From Acidobacteriota bacterium (lineage in GTDB: Bacteria; Acidobacteriota; Terriglobia; 20CM-2-55-15), in contig QHWY01000010.1 in assembly GCA_003223875.1 (NCBI GenBank), forward strand, positions 1-32,222: a DNA stretch of 32,222 nt, given 5' to 3'. Shown piece after piece: positions 16,215 through 25,412 of the stretch (the stretch's first letter is position 1; each line of letters opens with the position of its first letter). Position numbers and translations under genes: made by a program. Under the pieces are notes generated by a model that did not search any database, was not told where the DNA came from, and saw nothing but the letters and a program-made list of their open reading frames with translations.

Positions 16215-18347
16215 ACAGGTAATTCAAGAATAAATCGCGTGCCTTTTGGCGAGTTCGGTTCGACACCGATATAACCGCCGTGATCCGCAACGATGCGGCT
16301 CGATATGGCGAGTCCGAGGCCGGTGCCCTTCTTACGGGTTGAAAAATATGGCGTGAACAAGCGTTCCCGATCTTCAGAAGCGATTCCTCTGCCAGTATCG
16401 GCAATGGTGAGCCGCGCCATGGTGTCGTCGCGTGCGAGGTCGCACCGAATTGTCAATTCCTGGAGCGGCTCACCGGCAAGCGCAGCGAGCGCATTATCGA
16501 GGAGATTGACGAGAACGCGCTTCATTTGCAGCGAGTCCATCAGAATGGGAGGAAGATCCTCCGAAACGTCAACGACGACCTTCACTTTATCCATCCGGTC
16601 TTCATAGAGCGCCATCGTTCGATCGACCAGCTCTTTCATGCTGTTCGGAACGCGCGATACGGCGGGCAGCCGCGCGAACCGGACGAATTCGTCGACCAGA
16701 TGCTTCAAGCTGGAGACCTCTTCCACGATCGCCGCAACGCATTCCTCGATGACCGTTGCGACTCGAGGCGAAGCGGCCGGCAAGCGGCTGATATTCCGAG
16801 CGATGCGCTCGGCCGAAAGTTGAATCGGCGTGAGCGGGTTCTTGATTTCGTGCGCCAGCCGCCGCGCGACTTCGCGCCACGCGCTCGCCTTTTGCGCGCG
16901 CACGACTTCTGTGAGGTCCTCGATCACGAGAACGAAACCGCGGGTCATCAAGCGTGACACCGTGGCGGCCACGTGGGCCGGCCGCCCATGGACGTTGAAT
17001 TCAATTTCACGGCTGATCGAATTTCCATCCGAGGCAGCCAACAACTCGCGAACGGCGTGAAAGTCTTGACCGAAAATTTCATCCAGCGTGTTTGCATCCT
17101 CGATCGAGAACATCGCGCGCGCCGCGCGGTTGATTTTGTTGACGCGAAGATCGGGGTCGACGGAGATCACAGCGGTAGGGATGCTTTCGAGAATAATCTC
17201 CATGTAGCGCCGGCGCGCTTCGAGCTCGCGAGTGGTGGCTTGCAGTTGCCCAGCCATGTCATTGAATAAGCGAACCAGCAAACCGAGCTCATCTTGGGCC
17301 TGGACGTGGACTCGATGATCAAGGTTGCCTGCCGAGATTTCGCGGGTCGCTTCGGAGAGGGCTTCGATGGGGACAGTGATGCGTTTCGAGAGAAATAAAC
17401 CGATCCACACCGCGGCAAACAGAATCAACACCGTCATCAGAATGAGGATGTAGACGTAAGTATCCCGATATAGCTTTTGATTTTGGACGAGTGCATTGTA
17501 GTGTTCCCGCTCTTGGCGAATCTTTGCCGCTAGTTGAACGATCCGTTCAGGCCGTGGAAAAAGCGCAACCATGATGTTGGCATCGGCACGCGTTCGCTGG
17601 GCCACGACCCAATAGGAATCAATATCGAGAAAAGCTTCGAGGCCATTGCCGAGGCTCGACCGTATCTGATTGCTGAGAGTGGTTGCGGCGACATCCCGCT
17701 CGGCCGACGATCGCAAGATTGTGCCCCGATCGTCGATCACCATCAGCGCCTTCAAATGAAACGTCTGTCGCAGTTCATCCAGATTGGTCTCGGGCGCGCG
17801 ATTGAGGTGTACGAGTATTGATCGAGCAATGACCTCGTACTCCTTCTGCCATTCCGCATTCATGTCGGCGGAAGCGTTGAAAATCTGATCCACCGGCACG
17901 CTGAACCACTTGACGATGCTTCGATTCACCAAACCGAACGCGAAAAGGAATAGAAGTGTCGCCGGAATCAGGGTCAGCGAGATAAGGGACACCAAAATAC
18001 TGGTCTTGAATTTTGAACCGGGCTTTTGCTGTTTCCGCTCGATCCACACCTTGACCAGCGTGCGAAGGAGCACGAAACCAAAGATCAGAAGGACAAGAAA
18101 AATAAAAGTCGATAGTGTGTACAGCAGAACAATTTGCGTCGGCTCCGAAGGACTGAAAAACGGATCGAGATTAAACGCGGCCTGAACAAACACTATCAGC
18201 GCCAGCATTAGCAGTAAGAATCCCGCCAAATAAAGCTTCGTCGTTTCGGGCTGTATCTTCATGAATTACCTATTTTGAAGCCGGTCGCAGCGGCCCGCAA
18301 GGAATGTATAGCGAAACTTTGCCATTTAAGTAAAATGCCCCATGACG

Positions 18348-18353
18348 AAGGAG
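18348..18353 (+). promoter_or_regulatory. Shine-Dalgarno site of pilC
   Basis: AAGGAG precedes the pilC ATG at 18361 by seven bases and fixes that start. The rest of the 98-base divergent gap must hold promoters for both ntrY and pilC; I could not identify them with confidence. Confidence 0.7.
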
Positions 18354-18360
18354 AAGGTGT

Positions 18361-19566
18361 ATGGCAAATTTCTCATTTAAAGCAAGAAATCGGCAGGGTG
18401 AAACGGTCTCGGGGGAACGCGCGGCCGATAGCAGGCAGGCACTCGCGCTCGCGCTTCGGCGCGAACAGGTCTTTTTGATCGAGGCGCAGGAAAAGAAAGC
18501 CACCAAGAGATCGTTTGAATTCGGTGGAAATCCGACGCAGAAGGACGTTGCCGTGTTTACGCGGCAATTTTCCGTGATGATCGACGCCGGAGTGCCTCTT
18601 GTCCAATGCCTTGAACTTCTGGCGACCACGCAGGAGAACAGGAAATTCGCGGCGGCGCTGAAAGCGGTACAAACCGAAGTCGAGTCGGGCAACAGCCTTG
18701 CGGCGTCGATGAAGAATCATCAGAGAATATTTGATGATTTGTATACCAACATGGTCGCAGCGGGAGAGGCCGGTGGTATTCTCGACACTATCTTTCAGCG
18801 TCTTTCCATTTACATCGAGAAGAACGTCAAGTTGAAGCGTGCGGTTCAATCGGCCATGGTGTATCCGGTAGCCGTCGTCGTGATTGCGAGCGGCGTCATC
18901 ACGCTCATTTTGTGGAAAGTGGTTCCCATGTTCACCGAGCTTTTTGCGAGCATGGGTGTGGATCTGCCGCTGCCGACGCGCATCGTGATCGGCGCCAGTA
19001 GATTTGTCGCCAGCTTCGGCATATTCATCGCGATCGGTATCGCCATTCTGATCTTTCTCCTCAGGGCTTACTACCGAACGCCGAAAGGGCGGTACATGAT
19101 GGATGGCTTGATATTGAAAGCACCCGTCTTCGGACCGTTGCTGCGAAAAATCGCCGTCGCGCGTTTCACCCAAACCATGGCAACGCTGATTGCCAGCGGC
19201 GTTCCGATTCTGGATTGTCTGGACATCACCGCGCGTACGTCGGGCAACGCGATCATCGAAGAGGCGATTCTCAACGTCAAGAAGGCCATTTCCGAAGGCC
19301 GCACGATCGTCGATCCGTTGAAAGAATCGGGCGTGTTTCCAAACATGGTGGTTTCGATGATCGGAGTCGGTGAGCAAGCCGGCGCTTTGGAAACCATGCT
19401 GACCAAGATCGCGGCCTTCTACGAAGAAGAAGTCGACGCTGCAGTGGGCGACCTCATGACGGCCCTGGAACCAATGATCATCGTCGTACTCGGTACGACG
19501 GTCGGTGGAATCGTTATTTCGATGTACATGCCGATATTCTCACTGGTCGGACAATTGAGCAAATAA
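18361..19566 (+). CDS. pilC: Type IV pilus inner-membrane platform protein PilC
   Basis: A 401-residue GspF/PilC protein with two homologous T2SSF domains (about 65-190 and 270-395). Each contains the family pattern seen in FTRQFSVMIDAGVPLVQCL and FTQTMATLIASGVPILDCL. Membrane segments are at about 167-190, 213-240 and 368-393. PilC connects the assembly ATPases to the pilus base and is needed for extension and retraction. It is the first gene of pilC-pilS-pilR. The expected assembly ATPases PilB and PilT would usually be just upstream but are absent; ntrYX occupies that side. Confidence 0.95.
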   Translation: MANFSFKARNRQGETVSGERAADSRQALALALRREQVFLIEAQEKKATKRSFEFGGNPTQKDVAVFTRQFSVMIDAGVPLVQCLELLATTQENRKFAAALKAVQTEVESGNSLAASMKNHQRIFDDLYTNMVAAGEAGGILDTIFQRLSIYIEKNVKLKRAVQSAMVYPVAVVVIASGVITLILWKVVPMFTELFASMGVDLPLPTRIVIGASRFVASFGIFIAIGIAILIFLLRAYYRTPKGRYMMDGLILKAPVFGPLLRKIAVARFTQTMATLIASGVPILDCLDITARTSGNAIIEEAILNVKKAISEGRTIVDPLKESGVFPNMVVSMIGVGEQAGALETMLTKIAAFYEEEVDAAVGDLMTALEPMIIVVLGTTVGGIVISMYMPIFSLVGQLSK

Positions 19567-19570
19567 TCCG

Positions 19571-21139
19571 ATGGCCGATACCGCCGTGCCGATCCTGAAA
19601 GACCGGCGCAAATGGCTTCTACGGTTGATCTATGTCCGGATGGGGGCCTTCACGATCTTCGTCGCCGCTGAAGCCGTACGCAAACCTTCGGCAGACATGT
19701 TGGTGCTGCTGGCCGCCGTCTACGGGCTGTCGGCTTGCTGGTTCGCACTTCTCAAACTCAACAAGTCCTACGTTGCCCAGTCCTACGCCCAAATTGCCGT
19801 CGATTTGCTGCTCATCACCTGGACCGTCAACCGAACAGGCGGCGTCGACAGTTATTTTGCGTCGCTGTACTTCCTGGAGATCGTCATGTCGAGCATCCTG
19901 CTCGAGCGGCGCGGAGCGTTCGTGGCGGGAACCGCAAGCTCCTTGATCCATTTCGCGCACATGGATCTCGGGTATTTTGGCTATGTTCCTTCAACGACAA
20001 ATGTCTGGCCCGATCTTCAGTCGCTGCAATACATCATCAGCTTGAATATTTTTGGCTTCTGCTCGGTTGCATTTCTCTCAAACTTTCTTGCGGAGAGCTG
20101 GCGAAGAGCAGGCGTCGAACTGGAGAAATCGACGGGACGTGTTGCATTCCTGCAGGCATTCAGTGATCGCGTTGTCCACAGCTTAGGTTCCGGCCTGATA
20201 ACCACCGATTTTCAAGGACATATTTACCTCTTCAATCGGGCCGCTGAAGAAATCACGGGATACCGTTCCGGCGAAGCGTTGAAAATGACGGTCTGGCAGG
20301 TTTTTCCCGGCATGCTACCCGAGATCAATTTGGGCCGTTTCGAGATCTCCACGTGGCACCGCGAGCAGGTTCCGATTAACCTTCGATTTTCGGTTTCTCC
20401 TGTCATGATCGATGAAAAGAATACGGCCGGTTATGTCTGGTGCTTCGATGATGTCACGGAGCTTCGTCTGCTGGAGCGTCAGATGCGTCAGAAGGAGCAG
20501 ATGGCTGCTCTCGGCGCCATGTCCGCCGGCATCGCGCATGAAATTCGCAATCCGCTGGCGTCGATTGCGGGATCGTTCAACCTATTGCGGTCGGATTTGA
20601 CTCTCACTTCGGATCAAAGTCAACTTGCGGAAATTGTTATTCGGGAAACCGAGCGGCTCAACCACACGATTACAGAGTTCTTGTCCTTCGCGCGGCCGCG
20701 AACGCCGACCCGGATAACGGTCGATCTGGCGGAGTTGATTTCCGAAACCATGAAACTGATGCGAAATAGCCCAGAGCTGAGGCCGAACCACCGAATTGAG
20801 ACATGGCTGACACGCGTTGAGGCAGCAGTCGACGAAAGCATGATGCGCCAGGTCTTCTATAATCTCGGGTCGAATGCCTTCAAAGCCATGCCGGATGGCG
20901 GAACGCTCACAATTTCATTGGAGGCTCGCAACGGAAATGCTCAGATCCGCTTCGAAGATACAGGTGTTGGGTTAACGGAAGACGAACTCAAGCGGCTCTT
21001 CGTTCCATTCAATTCATCCTTTCGCAATGGGACCGGTTTAGGCCTGCCGATCGTGTATCAAATCATCAGTGCACATAACGGCACCATCGCGGTTCGCTCG
21101 CATAAAGGAATGGGTACAACCTTTGTGATTGATCTCTAA
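19571..21139 (+). CDS. pilS: PilS-like sensor histidine kinase
   Basis: A 522-residue kinase with an N-terminal multi-helix membrane domain (about 15-172, five or six helices) as in PilS. A PAS domain follows (about 195-300), then HisKA with SAGIAHEIRNPLASIAGS (H323) and an ATPase domain with DTGVGL and GTGLGLPI. In Pseudomonas PilS senses pilin in the membrane and controls PilR; the same role is inferred from the adjacent pilC and pilR. It starts four bases after pilC, with no strong ribosome binding site, and its stop codon directly abuts the pilR ATG. Confidence 0.92.
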   Translation: MADTAVPILKDRRKWLLRLIYVRMGAFTIFVAAEAVRKPSADMLVLLAAVYGLSACWFALLKLNKSYVAQSYAQIAVDLLLITWTVNRTGGVDSYFASLYFLEIVMSSILLERRGAFVAGTASSLIHFAHMDLGYFGYVPSTTNVWPDLQSLQYIISLNIFGFCSVAFLSNFLAESWRRAGVELEKSTGRVAFLQAFSDRVVHSLGSGLITTDFQGHIYLFNRAAEEITGYRSGEALKMTVWQVFPGMLPEINLGRFEISTWHREQVPINLRFSVSPVMIDEKNTAGYVWCFDDVTELRLLERQMRQKEQMAALGAMSAGIAHEIRNPLASIAGSFNLLRSDLTLTSDQSQLAEIVIRETERLNHTITEFLSFARPRTPTRITVDLAELISETMKLMRNSPELRPNHRIETWLTRVEAAVDESMMRQVFYNLGSNAFKAMPDGGTLTISLEARNGNAQIRFEDTGVGLTEDELKRLFVPFNSSFRNGTGLGLPIVYQIISAHNGTIAVRSHKGMGTTFVIDL

Positions 21140-22516
21140 ATGACCAAACGCGCCAAAATACTGATCGTTGATGATGAGCGGTCTATTCGCGAACTGCTCG
21201 AAATTTTCCTGAAGAAAGAAGGCTTCGAGGTGAAAAGCGCGCCCAGCGCTCTCGAAGGTCTAACTCAGGTCAAGACGTCGGATTTCGATCTCATTATTTC
21301 CGACATCAAAATGGCAGATATGTCGGGTATCGATTTCCTGCGCGAACTTCGGGCCAGCGGTTTCAACGACCAATTCATACTCCTGACTGCTTTCGCCAGC
21401 GCCGAGGCGGCCATCCAGGCACTGAAAATGGGCGCATTCGACTACATCTTGAAGACTGAAAATTTCATGGAGGAGCTGAAGCTCGTCGTTCATAAGGCTC
21501 TTGAGACCCGCCGCCTGCGTGAAGAAAACACCTATTTGAAGCGCGAGTTCAAAAAAGTACACGGGATGGGCAATCTCATCGGGAAGAGCAAAAAAATGCA
21601 GGAGCTCTTCAAGATGATCGAGGTCGTCAGCGTAACAAACAGCACGGTTCTCATTACCGGTGAAAGCGGCACCGGGAAAGAGCTGGTTGCGAAAGCTATT
21701 CATCTGAACAGCCCTCGCGCGGAAGAAGCTTTTATATCCGTGAACTGCGGCGCGTTCACGGAGACGCTGCTTGAAAGCGAGCTTTTTGGCTATGTGCGCG
21801 GAGCGTTCACCGGGGCCACAACGAACAAGAAGGGATTATTCGAGGTCGCCGACAAAGGAACGATTTTTCTCGATGAGGTTGGCGACACAAGTCTTGCGAT
21901 GCAAGTCAAGCTGCTTCGCGTTTTGCAGGAACGGATGATCCGCCGCGTCGGAGGGACTGAGGAAATCCCTGTCGACGTGCGAATCATTGCGGCGACGAAT
22001 CGGGATCTGTCCGAGATGGTCGCCGAAAGTCAGTTCCGCGAAGATTTGTTTTACCGCGTTAGCGTCATTCCGCTCGAGCTTCCGCCCTTGCGGCATCGCC
22101 GGGACGATATTCCACTTCTTGCCGATCATTTTCTTGCGCGGTTGAATGCATCGATGGGAAGGAAGTTCGACCGTATTTCCGATGAAGCATTGAAAAAGCT
22201 CGAGACTTACGAGTGGCCCGGAAATGTGCGCGAACTCGAGAATGCACTCGAGCGGTCCTTTATATTAGAGACCTCCAACGAACTGTCTGCGCAGCATCTC
22301 CCCGAGAATGTATCGACCAGTTCCCGGATGCGGTCCAATGCCAACTTTCCCGAGGAAGGCTTTGATCTCGAGCTTTACGTCGAGAATCTTCAGAAAAGCT
22401 TCCTGGAAGAAGCCCTCCGCCGGACGAATGGAGTCCAGGTCAAGGCGGCCGAACTGCTGCGCATGTCGTATCGATCATTTCGGCATTACATGCAGAAATA
22501 CAATATTCCGTCATGA
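21140..22516 (+). CDS. pilR: PilR-like sigma-54-dependent response regulator
   Basis: A 458-residue activator: receiver (D11/D12, phosphoacceptor D55, T83, K105), AAA+ domain with GESGTGKE (174-181), GAFTGA (221-226) and TIFLDEVGD (241-249), and a C-terminal Fis-like helix-turn-helix (KAAELLRMSYRSFRHYMQKY). It is expected to activate sigma-54 transcription of pilin genes when phosphorylated by PilS. The receiver has LKTENF where most have T-K-P-F, so the Pro after the conserved Lys is missing. No pilin gene follows; the next gene belongs to a glycan locus. Confidence 0.92.
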   Translation: MTKRAKILIVDDERSIRELLEIFLKKEGFEVKSAPSALEGLTQVKTSDFDLIISDIKMADMSGIDFLRELRASGFNDQFILLTAFASAEAAIQALKMGAFDYILKTENFMEELKLVVHKALETRRLREENTYLKREFKKVHGMGNLIGKSKKMQELFKMIEVVSVTNSTVLITGESGTGKELVAKAIHLNSPRAEEAFISVNCGAFTETLLESELFGYVRGAFTGATTNKKGLFEVADKGTIFLDEVGDTSLAMQVKLLRVLQERMIRRVGGTEEIPVDVRIIAATNRDLSEMVAESQFREDLFYRVSVIPLELPPLRHRRDDIPLLADHFLARLNASMGRKFDRISDEALKKLETYEWPGNVRELENALERSFILETSNELSAQHLPENVSTSSRMRSNANFPEEGFDLELYVENLQKSFLEEALRRTNGVQVKAAELLRMSYRSFRHYMQKYNIPS

Positions 22517-22606
22517 ATTCGGAATGGATGATGCCCGTCCTGAAGCTTGTCTAAACATACGATTTTTGCGGCGAATGTTGTGACCTGCGGTTACGCTGAG
22601 ACGGCC

Positions 22607-23911
22607 ATGTACAGGACGGTCCAGCGTTGCCGCATTTGCGGTAATCCCAATCTGATTTCCCTACTATCGTTGGGCGAGCAAGCGCTGACAGGTATTTTCC
22701 CGTCGGAGCCGGAGACGCCCTTGGCTCGAGGACCGCTGGAGTTGGTGCGTTGTACAGGGTCCGGCGACAGCGACCACTGCGGCCTTGTTCAGCTTGGCCA
22801 TTCCTACGATTCAGCCGAGTTGTATGGTGACAATTACGGGTACCGTTCATCACTTAACCGGTCGATGGTCGAACATCTCCGCGGTAAAGTCGCAAAGCTC
22901 GTGGCGCTTGCCAGCCTGCGCGATGGGGATACCGTTCTCGACATAGGCAGCAATGATGGAACGACGCTTTCGTTTTTTCCCGAAGGCAAGGTCTTGCCGG
23001 TTGGAATCGATCCGACGGCAAGAAAGTGGCGGCGTTTCTACCGCCGCGACGCCCTGGTCGTGCCCGACCTGTTCTCCGCCGCACGAGTACGTTCCGTGAT
23101 CGGAGAAAAACGACTGCGCATTATTACATCGCTTGCGATGTTTTACGATCTGGAAGATCCGCAATCGTTTGTGAATCAGGTTACCGAACTTCTGGCTGAT
23201 GACGGCATATGGCATCTCGAGCAAAGCTATGTGAGCGCGATGCTGTCGGTGAACGCATACGACACCATATGTCACGAACACGTTGAATACTATGCTTTAC
23301 GTCAAGTGAATATGCTCGCCGAACGTGCGGGTTTGAAGCTGATCGATGTCGAACTGAACGAGGTCAACGGCGGAAGCTTTGCCGTCACCGCCGCAAAGAA
23401 ATCATCGCCATACCGGGTCAGTGCGGCCGTCGCACAAGTCCAGAAGGCGGAAGACGATTTCGGACTGAACGAGCCGGCCACCTACGCGCGTTTCGGTAAT
23501 TCCGTTTGGGAGCACCGTCGCGAATTGAAGGCTCTGCTGGCGGAGTTGCGGGCAGCAGGGAAGAAGGTTATCGGTTACGGCGCATCGACAAAGGGCAACG
23601 TCATCCTGCAATTTTGTAATTTCGGTCCGGAGGATCTCGAATGTATCGCCGAGGTCAACGAGGAAAAGTTTGGGAAATTCACGCCCGGTACCGGGATCCC
23701 GATCGTCTCTGAATTGGAGGCCAAGGCGCGAAAGCCCGATTATCTGCTGGTGTTTCCATGGCACTTCCGTAAAAACCTTGTCGAGCGTGAAGCGGCATTT
23801 CTCGCTGGCGGAGGACGAATGATCTTCCCGCTGCCCAAAATCGAAGTCATTGGCGCCGAGGCGGTGCGGGGACCGACCGGAAGTAAGGAGAACGCGCCCC
23901 AATTAATATGA
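22607..23911 (+). CDS. Sugar C-methyltransferase (TylCIII/NovU type)
   Basis: A 434-residue three-domain SAM-dependent methyltransferase. The N-terminal zinc-binding part has C8, C11, C49 and C58, with ELYGDNYGYRSSLN (71-84). The SAM domain has VLDIGSNDGTT (110-120). HEHVEYY (223-229) contains the likely catalytic His pair, and the C-terminal domain has VIGYGASTKGNV. Family members methylate C-3 or C-5 of nucleotide-activated keto-deoxysugars, giving branched sugars. I choose the ATG at 22607; an in-frame TTG at 22547 would add 20 residues unlike the family. The ATGA overlap with the next gene suggests an operon for a glycan containing a branched sugar, though no dTDP-sugar pathway gene is seen. 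Confidence 0.88.
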   Translation: MYRTVQRCRICGNPNLISLLSLGEQALTGIFPSEPETPLARGPLELVRCTGSGDSDHCGLVQLGHSYDSAELYGDNYGYRSSLNRSMVEHLRGKVAKLVALASLRDGDTVLDIGSNDGTTLSFFPEGKVLPVGIDPTARKWRRFYRRDALVVPDLFSAARVRSVIGEKRLRIITSLAMFYDLEDPQSFVNQVTELLADDGIWHLEQSYVSAMLSVNAYDTICHEHVEYYALRQVNMLAERAGLKLIDVELNEVNGGSFAVTAAKKSSPYRVSAAVAQVQKAEDDFGLNEPATYARFGNSVWEHRRELKALLAELRAAGKKVIGYGASTKGNVILQFCNFGPEDLECIAEVNEEKFGKFTPGTGIPIVSELEAKARKPDYLLVFPWHFRKNLVEREAAFLAGGGRMIFPLPKIEVIGAEAVRGPTGSKENAPQLI

Positions 23912-25412
23912 CCCGTAAGACGCTCATCTTCATTCCTACTTATAACGAGGTTGAGAATGCGCCGAAGATGGTAGAGCGGCTATCGGCGTCGGGACTCGGC
24001 GCAGCCTTTTTATTCCTTGACGACAATTCGCCGGATGGAACGGGGCCACTGCTGGAGCAATTGGCGGCTGCCAATTCACGTCTCCATGTCATTCACCGTA
24101 GCGGCAGGCTGGGAGTTGGATCGGCCCACCTCGCAGGCATTGATTGGGCCTACGAACACGGATACGACCTAGTCGTGACCATGGACTGCGACTTTACGCA
24201 TTCACCGGAGGATATTGCACGAATGCTCACGGCCGCGGACGCCGGCACCCACGTGGTCGTCGCCTCACGTTATATGCAACCGGATAGCTTGCCGGGCTGG
24301 AATTTGATGCGGCGGCTGCTGACGAATATCGGTCATCTGCTCACACGTACCTTCTTGGGTATGCCCTACGACGCCACCGGCGCTTTCCGCGTATACGACT
24401 TGCGTAGGGTGCCAAGGGCGGCGTTCAGGCAAGTGCGGGCGAAAGGTTATGCGTTTTTCTTTGAGAGTTTGTTCATCCTTCACTGCAACCGTTTGACGAT
24501 CACCGAAGTTCCGATCCGATTGCCGGCGCGAACCTATGGACATTCAAAGATGTCGTTCCGCGAAGCGCTCCGCAGTGCGCGGCAGGTCATAGCACTTGGC
24601 GTGGCTTCGGTGACGAATCCAGCGCAATTTCTTGTGGGTGGCCGTGAAATTCAAGTCAATTCTACCTTGGTGGATCCGCAGGGTTGGGACCGTTATTGGG
24701 AGTTGAAGGTTGATCTGGATGCGGCGGCATACGAAATCATTGCGTGGGCGTACCGCACAGCCATTATTCGTCCACGGTTGGAACGGTATATAAGGAAGCA
24801 TTTTCCGCGTGGATCCGAACTTATCCATGCGGGATGTGGTAGCGGCCAGGTCGATCGAACGTTGCAGCGGGAAATGAAACTCACCGCGCTCGATATTTGC
24901 GTGCCGGCGCTTCGGTTATATGCGCGAAACAATCCCGATTCGGTGCGGTTGATCCATGGCAGCATTCTCGATATTCCGTTACCCGACGAGTCGGTTGACG
25001 GTATTTACCACCTCGTGTTGTCGAACATTTCGCGCCATCTGCAGTCCGAAGAATCTTAGAAGAATCGCGGCGCGTACTCCGCCCGGGTGGTAAGGCCATC
25101 ATTTTTTGGCCGCACCAAAAGGGGACCAGTGTGGCAGCCCTGAAGGCCATCCATTGGTTTCGCCAATGGGTTATGGGGAAACAACAACCGTTGCACGCTC
25201 CGGAGATTTCATTGCTCCCTTCAAGAATACATGCGCTCGACGCGTTGCGTGAAGCAGGCTTTGAACCGATCGATTACGATTTTGGCTGTTCGGATTTCTG
25301 GGTGCAGGCAGTCGTCGTTGGACAGAAGCCATTATCCAAGACTCAATCCCATCGCCAGGACTTCGTCGATTCGCATGAGTTCATATCCCGTCGATCCATC
25401 GCTCTCCGATAA
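23908..25412 (+). pseudogene. GT2 glycosyltransferase-methyltransferase fusion, split by a frameshift
   Basis: The first 250 residues are a GT2 enzyme like dolichyl/polyprenyl-phosphate mannosyltransferase: FIPTYNEVENA, DDNSPDGT, TMDCDFTHSPED (D93/D95 metal site), ATGAFRVY and YGHSKMS. A linker leads to a class I SAM methyltransferase beginning with HAGCGSGQVD (307-316). Reading breaks near 25015. In frame one GIYHL runs into a stop at 25059; in the next frame VVEHFAPSAVRR and SRRVLRPGGKAIIFWP continue to a stop at 25412. One extra G at 25015 would restore the family sequence YHLGVVEHF and give about 501 residues. It could be a recent mutation or an assembly/sequencing error. The first frame alone still encodes a complete GT2 domain. 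Confidence 0.8.

Noticed and set aside
18263..18360. Possible sigma-54 promoter (TGGCAAAGTTTCGC) upstream of ntrY on the minus strand
   Set aside because: The GG and GC elements are separated by nine bases instead of the required ten, and the -12 part is a poor match.
18373..19377. Long open frame (334 codons) on the minus strand opposite pilC
   Set aside because: It is wholly antisense to a convincing PilC gene, is rich in Arg, His and Asp as expected of a shadow frame, and shows no domain.
22504..22523. Small inverted repeat ATTCCG/CGGAAT across the pilR stop codon
   Set aside because: Only a six- or seven-base stem without a T-run; too weak to call a terminator.
25231..25374. In-frame 48-residue N-terminal extension of the GT39-like gene
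   Set aside because: The region encodes the conserved methyltransferase C terminus in another frame, and the extension is polar and arginine-rich, unlike an N terminus of this family.
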